Source: Haliotis asinina | Lineage: Eukaryota; Mollusca; Gastropoda; Lepetellida; Haliotidae | Reading direction: 5' to 3' | Assembly: GCF_037392515.1 (NCBI RefSeq) | Contig: NC_090283.1 | Location: 15,437,501-15,501,500 of the forward strand | DNA length: 64,000 nucleotides | Part shown: one piece after another, positions 57,469 to 64,000 of the stretch | Position numbering within the stretch: position 1 is the stretch's first letter | Layout of the letters: the number at the start of each line of letters is the position of its first letter | Position numbers and translations under genes: made by a program | Notes under the pieces: generated by a model | What the model was told of the DNA's origin: nothing | The model's database searches: none | Seen by the model: the letters and a program-made list of their open reading frames with translations, nothing else

Positions 57469-58679
57469 GTAGGCAAACCTTCCACGGGTGTTTTGATGTA
57501 CCTACACATATTGCTCATCATCTAAGCAGCATGGAAAAGTAATTGTGAGCATATTAAGTGAAGTAACAAACGGAAACGGTCAAATATGTATCATGTGATG
57601 TGCATACAATGGATACCGTAGGTCTGTCAGTCTGCAAATAAAAAGCTGTGGTAATGGCCACTGCTCTGTCTTGAATGCAAACGCTTTGGCGACATTTGAC
57701 CTGGTGCTTCACCCTGAATGGCTGTAATGTCTACCATCCGCTCTCTGATGTGCCTGTACTCGTGCTTCACTCTCCAAGAATATAATGTCTACCATCCTCC
57801 CTTCATTTCTTCCTGCAATTGTCAAGGAAGGAGGGACAGCGCATCATTGGTCATGGAATGATGGCTGTAGCTGGTTATCTCAGTGACGCTTCACTTTATG
57901 TCAAAACGATTACAAATGACTCAGGTCTTGCCCAACACCCACAATGTCTGTATCAAGCAGTATTCCAATTCGTTGACTAAAGCTTTTGCTTCCAAATGTT
58001 GCTATAATGGGAAGACGGATTGAAGGTGTCTTCTCTCAAGCAGAACCTGTTTCTGTCGTTCAGGCTGTCTGTTCCAGTCGAGCACGTGCTCCTTGTAAGC
58101 AAGATTGTGTACAGCGTAAATCTCTGAAGCACACAACGTCTTAAAATATTCCATACACAGCCAATAAGATTCAGGTCTTGATTTTTTGTCAAGTGTTCTC
58201 ATGTAACCCGGCCTAGTCAGCACAGGATGACTGCCAAAATGGGGCACTACTATCTTCTGTAAGATGCCCGTTTCAAAAATGCTTTTCACACTGATAAATT
58301 TCGGTTTTCAGTCAATACACATGTAACCGAATGCAAACTGCCACTGCATGTCCCCCTTGTATTTCTTATGATAAATCCCGTGACACAATTTCTCTACAAC
58401 GAAAGTGTTATGTTTTTCATGTAACACAGATCTCATCTTTGTCAACAAGGACAAAGTGGAACTTATGTACAAAAAAGAACTTGCTAAAAAAGACGGAGAG
58501 TGAATAGCTGAAAATTGATGACACACCTTTAATGCTTCCCAAAGGAAAGCACAAAACATACTCTGTCAATAACTTAATTTTATTGTTATTTAAGACGTGC
58601 AATCGGATAAAATATCCGGTGGTTTGTTTACAAGAAGTCGGTATTTAATTGTTTTCTGGGCCCTCACTTTTGTTTTCAG

Positions 58680-58809
58680 ACGATAGAAGGATTTGAACAA
58701 CAAGTTGAACAAAACAACGTTGATCATGTTGAACTGGGGGAGAGAATGAAGAATGAAAGTGATGAACACATATCAGAGATAGCAAAGAAGAACGAGGAAA
58801 TTGAAACAC
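58680..58809 (+). CDS. Coiled-coil exon, possibly same gene as CARD exon
   Basis: Acceptor CACTTTTGTTTTCAG ends at 58679. The open frame TIEGFEQQVEQNNVDHVELG, then ERMKNESDEHISEIAKKNEE, is strongly charged with heptad-like spacing, as in coiled coils that follow CARDs in adaptor proteins. A weak GTACTT donor follows at 58810; otherwise the frame ends at a stop about 12 codons later. No homolog is recognised. Same strand and proximity, 1.2 kb downstream, suggest but do not prove linkage to the CARD-like exon. Confidence 0.45.
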
Positions 58810-59254
58810 GTACTTGGATACCTATATATTACTATGTATATTACTAACAAACAAATGTGATAACTAATGTCCCGAATGTACTTGACATGTATATTGGCCT
58901 TGTTAAAGTATTGCATCTGAAGGCAACAATAAGAACACATATGCAAACAGAAGCCCATAGAGAAACTCACACATCGCAAAATGCAACAAGGTATCGCAGA
59001 AACATGACCAGATAAAATCGCAAATTGTGGAATAGAAGGGCAGGATGGACGGGACCAGGAACGGCCCACACCTAAGTGGTGTTACGTGTGTGCCGTCAAA
59101 ATACGATTTTGTCTAGGTTTCACCGCTGGCAGGAACACGTTATCGACATCTCGAGAATGTCATCACGCCATCTATTTTTAACCTGATCTTCTCTGGATCG
59201 TTAGAGTATTGGAGTGGGAACATAGCCCACATGACCGTCAAGCTGACTTGGTGT

Positions 59255-59415
59255 GACTGAGTGAGTGAGTGAGTTTAGTTTTACGCCGCACTTCAGCAAT
59301 ATTCCAGCTATATGGCGGCGGTCTATAAATAATCGAGTCTGGACCAAACAGTCCAGTAATCAACAACATAAGCATCGCAATTGGGAACCGATAATATGTG
59401 TCAAGCCAAGGCTTG
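59255..59415 (-). mobile_element. Family-B SINE with GT array insertion
   Basis: GAGTGAGTTTAGTTTTACGCC to CGATAATATGTGTCAAGCCAAG; the head is replaced by a long GT run. Confidence 0.85.
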
Positions 59416-59534
<119 letters not shown>

Positions 59535-60368
59535 CCACATGACATTCCAACTGACTTGGTGCTTCTGAATAGAGATTTGTCTCCCTTGGAATATGTTGGC
59601 AAAAATATACATCGATGACGACATCAAAGGATCAAGAGCATGAGCATCGATCTGCAGAATTGGAAATTGATATCATGTCAGCATTTATCATTTTACCGTC
59701 ATGCAGTAAATAATGTTTAACATACACTTTTGTTCGTCATTTCGATAAGATAGTTCATTTCGTCAGTGTTGATGGTGGTATCCGCAACATTGTAGGTGAG
59801 TGAGTGAGTGAGTGAGTGAGTTAATATTTAACGTCACATCGGCAATATTGCAGCCATGCCGTGACGAGAACGAGTAATTATGAAAATACAAATGAATTAA
59901 TAGCACATACGTTGTAAAGCCCTGTTGACGAAGGACAGTAAAACCAACTAGGATATCACAAAGTAGAGTGTAAAACTAGTGAATAGACCTAAAACAATGT
60001 ATCTATAGAGGACAGTACAATATAAAAATGAGCTATAGGTTGCCAACAACTGAAGGTAAATCACCATACTAAGGACCATGGGGACTTACAGTACATTTGC
60101 TTCCTGCATTGACCCTAGTTGGATTTACATCATCCCTTCAGCTGTTAGCAATTTAGACAAATCTAGCCATAAAGTAAAAACACACTTATTCTACAATTAA
60201 AAAGCTGGAAAACTGAAATTTACTTCAAATGTTTTTGGACTTACGTACCCTCTCAGGAGGACAGGATTCCCTCTCAGGATTTTACGGTACTTCAACCCCC
60301 TTTGAGGGTACAGCCACTAACGATTTGAGTTATTAATTTAATCTTCCAATTTTAAAATATATATCTAT

Positions 60369-61365
60369 TTACAGTTCAGTTAATAAATCTAATTCCTTTA
60401 AAGATGCAATAACTAAATGAGGGCTAACATTGCTAAAAATATCCTTCATAGTTTGTGAATTAAAATACTGATCCCTTGTGATGGAATTCTCAACACAGTC
60501 AAGCAAGACATGCTTGACTGTGATTCTGTCATCACAAGGGATGCAGAAGGGAGGATCCTCACCTTTCAAAAGGTATTCATGAGTATATCTCGTATGGCCA
60601 ATACGACATCGCCGCATAATGACCTCCTCAAATCTGGATTGATAACCCAAGTGGGTATAACCAATATAAGGGTTTATTGTGCGTAATTTATTTACACCCA
60701 CTTGGGTGTCCCACCTCTTTTGCATCAGATCTCGTATATACGATCTAATTGTAGCTCTATAATCAGAGTATGGGATAAGAAGTGGAGTCACGGATTTGTT
60801 GAGTGCTGCCTTGGCAGCAAGATCGGCCATTGTGTTGCCAGAAATGCCTACATGGCTTGGTAACCAACGAAAGACGATGTCGTATTGGCCAGTAGCAAGA
60901 TTATTGTATAATTCAATTATTTCTATTAAAAATGGATGTTTACATGACAGGTTTTTAATTGCCTGGAAGCAAGAAAGAGAATCGGAATAGGAAATATACT
61001 GTTTATGTCTAGGATGTCTTTCAATATATTTAAGAGCCGTTGATATAGCGTTTGCTTCTGCTGTGAAAATAGACACTATTATCTGGTAATGTGAAAGATA
61101 TTGTTCTGGATCCAATGACAGTGGCACAAGCCACTGCGCCACCATCCTTGGATCCATCTGTAAATAAAGATTTGTATGTATTATAGTTACTTTTTAATTG
61201 ATTATATTCTTGTTTATATTGTAATTCATTTGTTTCTGATTTTTTAAACCTCGTCAGTGTTAGGTCAACTTCGGGTCTAACTAACTGCCAAGGTGGAGAC
61301 GAAAGTAGACGGGAAGGAGATATATTGGCTAGCACAATGCAGCAAGCAGACAGGAAAGGTTTCAC
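60369..61365 (-). pseudogene. RNase H and CCHC end of I/Nimb-like LINE
   Basis: Two overlapping frames (61365-61030 and 61157-60369) make up this part. FTDGSKDGGAVACA supplies the first RNase H Asp, AEANAI the Glu, YSDSLSCF the second Asp and ISGNTMADLAAKA the last Asp. In LINEs this nuclease removes the RNA template. The C-terminal knuckle is CIPCDDRITVKHVLLDC. All four acidic RNase H residues are preserved, but the first is separated from the rest by a frameshift near 61080. The ORF ends at a stop at 60369. Confidence 0.85.
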
Positions 61366-61496
61366 TCGAAGTCCCAGGGACGGAACAAGAGAAGACTTTT
61401 TATTGTATAGGTCCTCATAAAGAGGATTAAAAACACAGTTAAATGCAGGATTGGTCTCATTAGAACATAGTTTTGTTATATACTGTAAGGAGAGTT

Positions 61497-62763
61497 TTAT
61501 ACGTCGTTGAGTAAGAGACGGCTCATCGGCCTTGACGTAAAGACTGTCAATAGGAGAAGTTCTAAATGACCCAAGACATAGTCGTAGACCTTGGTGGTGG
61601 ATAGAATCAAGTAGTTTGAGGTTGCTTCTACAGGCTCCACCATAAACGATGGAGCCGTAATCAAGTTTTGAACGGATGAGAGATCTGTATTAGTGGAGTA
61701 GGGTAGTTTGGTCTCCTCCCCACTTTGAATTGGAGACAACTTTTAACAAATCAAGTGCCTTCAGGTATTTAGTTTTAAGGGATTTAATGAAGGGTAGAAA
61801 AGTTAGATTGAGTCGAAAATAAGACCCAAGAGCTTGGCCTCCTTTACTACTTTAAAAATAATTCTGGATCTTTATGCGGTTTATACTTTCTGCAGAAATG
61901 CAAGCAATTTGTTTTTGTTATAGAAAATTTAAATCCGTTTTCAAGTGACCATCTTTCAATTGTATTGAGACAAATTTGTAATTGCCTCTCTACTGTATGC
62001 GTATTTCTACCTCTACAAGAAACATTAAAATCATCCACAAATAGTGATCCATCTACCGAATCACTTAAAACCTTAGAAGGACTATTGATTTTAATACTAA
62101 ATAAAGTCACAGACAAAATACTGCCTTGTGGAACACCCTGATCTTGATGAAAGTAGTCTGAGAGGGTTGATCCCACACGTACTTGAAACTGTCATTTAAA
62201 AAATAGATATAAACTGAGGCAAGCGACCTCTCAACCCAAAAGAATGTAAATCTCTTAAAATACCATGCTTCGAGATAAAAAAGATTGATACTGTGTGCAT
62301 GTTGTTTTTTAATGAAAGAATTTTAACAAATGATTCCAAACGAACCAAGTGGTCAATTGTGCTTCGGTTTTTACGAAAACCACATTGTATATCAGTGATG
62401 AGATTCTTGGTTTCCAAAAACCAAACTAAGCGATTATTTACCATTCGCTCCATGGTTTTTGCAAACGCTGCTAGTTAAGGAAATAGGTCGGTAGTTTGAT
62501 GGATCTGTATGATCCCTCCCAGGCTATGGAATAGAAACAACTATGGCTTTTCGCCATGAAGGGGGAAAATGTTGTGTTATCCAAATATGGTCAAAAATGC
62601 CAAGTAACGTTTCAAGACAAGATTCAGGCAAGTGTTTTAAGAGTTGGTAATGGATATCATCAGGTCCTAGTGCAGTATCGCGAGCCTGTGATAGCGCAGT
62701 ATGAAGTTCATGTAATGAAAATAACTCATTATAATCTTCACCATTATCGGATCTAAAATTCAC
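61497..62763 (-). pseudogene. Reverse transcriptase of I/Nimb-like LINE (broken)
   Basis: Spread over frames 62763-62524 (LGPDDIHYQLLKHLP; FPPSWRKAIVVSIP), 62453-62196 (QCGFRKNRSTIDHLVRLES), 62176-61847 (QGVPQGSILSVTLF; SLFVDDFNVSCRG) and 61739-61497. The catalytic FVDD is present and motif B is intact. The motif-A region reads SIFFISKHGILRD: the usual FFDLEKAYDTTW stretch with the first catalytic Asp is missing, so the copy could not polymerise even without its frameshifts. Confidence 0.85.
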
Positions 62764-62948
62764 TGGTTTCTTCTCTTGGTGTGTTTGACAAGTCTGGAAA
62801 TTTGGATGCTAATTTGAGGAGGACGAATGTTTAGCCAAAGTTTCACCCAACTTGTTTGCAATATCAGATTTTTCAGTTAGTATGTTATTATCATTTTTGA
62901 GATGCTGAATACTACTGGATTTGAAACCTTTGCCTTTAATTTTTTGGA

Positions 62949-63317
62949 TCATATTCCATACCCTTGACATAGGAGTACGGGAATATATTTTGGAAACGAA
63001 ATTTTTCCAAGTATGACGTTTAATGTGTTTAAACGTTTAGCATAACTGATTTTTACATTATTTAAGTTATGAACAGTGGGATGAAGACGAAAATATTTCT
63101 CTGCTTTCTTCCTCTTTTTCCTAGCCTGTTTGCATTCATCATTAAACCATGGTTTGCGGATGTGTGGATTTACAGTGGACTTAGGAATAGTTTCATCAGC
63201 TATATATTTTAGTTTGTCTGAGAACATTTTAATTGGAGCAGGTACATCCATGAAAAGGTCTGGTTTAAGTTCCTTAAGGCAGGTGGCCTGAAATAATTGG
63301 CCTTTGAAAAATTCCAT
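62949..63317 (-). pseudogene. Linker between endonuclease and RT of the LINE
   Basis: Contains KPWFNDECKQARKKRKKAEK, the conserved block between EN and RT in I/Jockey-type ORF2. It sits in a different frame from both neighbours. Confidence 0.8.
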
Positions 63318-63483
63318 CTTGTTACAGGCGGATCATCGGAAGGGTTAATTGCTGTAAGTACTGTTGGAAAATGGTCACTACCACAAAGATCATTATGGAC
63401 TGACCATTCAAACTCATTATAAACGTTTCAGTCAGTGAGTGATAGGTTTAAGGAAGAATATGCTCCCGTTGCAGGATGTAAAA

Positions 63484-63999
63484 TTATGTGTCACAGCCAT
63501 CATTTAATATATATAGATTATTATCAGATATAAACTCTTCAAGAACTTTCCCTTTACTGTTGGTATCAGGACTTCCCCATAATGGGTTATGACCATTGAG
63601 ATCACCCATTATGATACAGGGTTTTGGTAATTGGTCACACAAATCTTGAAGATCGTTCTGATGGAGAATGGAAGAAGGGGAGATATACAAGGAACAAAGA
63701 GTAAGAGTTATATGTAAAGTAAGACGAACGGCAACAGCCTGAAGATTGGTTTTAAGAGGAACAGGGCTATGAATAATACCATGTCTCACCAATATGGAAG
63801 AAACACCAGTGGCTTTGTCACCAGTGGGTGAAAAGGAATAAGAATGGTATTTACGCAATTCGAACTTATCATTTTGTTTCAAGTACGTTTCTTGAAAACT
63901 AAATGCTGATGGTTTAAAATCCTCTGCTAGTGATTGTACTTCATTAAAATTGGTCCTAGGTCCTCTGCAATGCCATTGGATTAAGGAATTATTGTTCAT
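63484..63999 (-). pseudogene. AP-type endonuclease of the LINE
   Basis: Opens with IQWHCRGPRTNFNEV at what looks like the start of ORF2, then FSFQETYLK (catalytic Glu), LCSLYISP and IIMGDLNGHNPLWGS, which carry the Asp/Asn residues of the exonuclease-endonuclease-phosphatase fold. This nuclease nicks target DNA to prime reverse transcription. The frame stops after NDGCDT, where the SDH motif would follow. ATG 63999 is two bases from the window end, so the true start and ORF1 are uncertain. Confidence 0.85.
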
Positions 64000-64000
64000 G

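Larger units (their letters stand above)
59797..64000 (-). mobile_element. I/Nimb-like LINE, ORF2 nearly complete, runs off window
   Basis: Minus-strand element with apurinic-type endonuclease, RT, RNase H and a terminal CCHC knuckle, the set found in I/Nimb/R1-group elements. The 3' UTR includes two CCTGAGAGG blocks and ends GTGACGTTAAATATTAAC followed by an ACTC tail at 59797-59820. ORF1, if present, lies beyond 64000. At least six frame changes show that it is dead. Its end resembles the SINE tails in this window. Confidence 0.85.

Overview
The window looks like genomic DNA of a marine gastropod, most likely an abalone (Haliotis). The dispersed repeats lead to that guess: two SINE-like families ending in a GGCGTAAAACTAAACTCACTC-type tail with ACTC repeats occur more than 30 times, and I associate these with abalone genomes from memory, not from a search. 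Intron-containing gene fragments with GT/AG borders, abundant microsatellites, several non-LTR retrotransposons and a low density of long ORFs all fit an animal nuclear genome. There is no bacterial-style operon, CRISPR array, rRNA gene or convincing free-standing tRNA gene.

Layout. 0-3.2 kb: intergenic DNA with a 752-bp terminal-inverted-repeat element and a 62-64 bp minisatellite. 3.5-24.7 kb: a gene for a small secreted chitin-binding (CBM14 / peritrophin-A) protein. Its signal-peptide first exon is present three times in tandem (3.9, 6.7 and 8.6 kb). The only visible chitin-binding exon lies at 24.5 kb, so the intron would be about 15.8 kb. That intron holds a giant inverted repeat (arms about 3.5 and 3.6 kb, spacer 5.6 kb). 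The arms carry a palindrome-rich satellite and a shared SINE, and the spacer is filled by two dead LINEs, an L2/CR1-like one on the plus strand and an R4/R2-type one with a restriction-like endonuclease on the minus strand. 24.7-27.9 kb: repeats and microsatellites.

27.9-31.3 kb: eroded exons of a SWIM-type zinc-finger protein (plus) facing an eroded THAP-domain ORF (minus). 33.4-35.8 kb: a near-perfect 161-bp hairpin, an internally deleted PIF/Harbinger transposon flanked by TAA target duplications and still carrying the start of its transposase-like ORF, and a third SINE family. 37.25-38.49 kb (minus): the best intact protein-coding exon, a two-pass membrane protein with PPxY motifs that resembles APD1-4-type proteins. 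39-55 kb: mostly SINE copies, small tandem duplications and microsatellites, with no gene I can support. 55.2-56.0 kb: a 247-bp higher-order tandem repeat. 57.3-58.8 kb (plus): a CARD-like exon followed by a coiled-coil exon. 59.8-64.0 kb (minus): a nearly complete but frameshifted I/Nimb-like LINE (endonuclease, reverse transcriptase, RNase H, zinc knuckle) that runs off the window end. Its 3' tail resembles the SINE tails, so this lineage is a candidate driver of the SINEs.

The genes do not form one pathway. The CBM14 protein would act outside the cell on chitin, the CARD fragment in intracellular death/innate-immune signalling, and the membrane protein possibly in ubiquitin-linked trafficking. 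All domain calls were made by eye from translation and motif knowledge. No alignment or database search was run.
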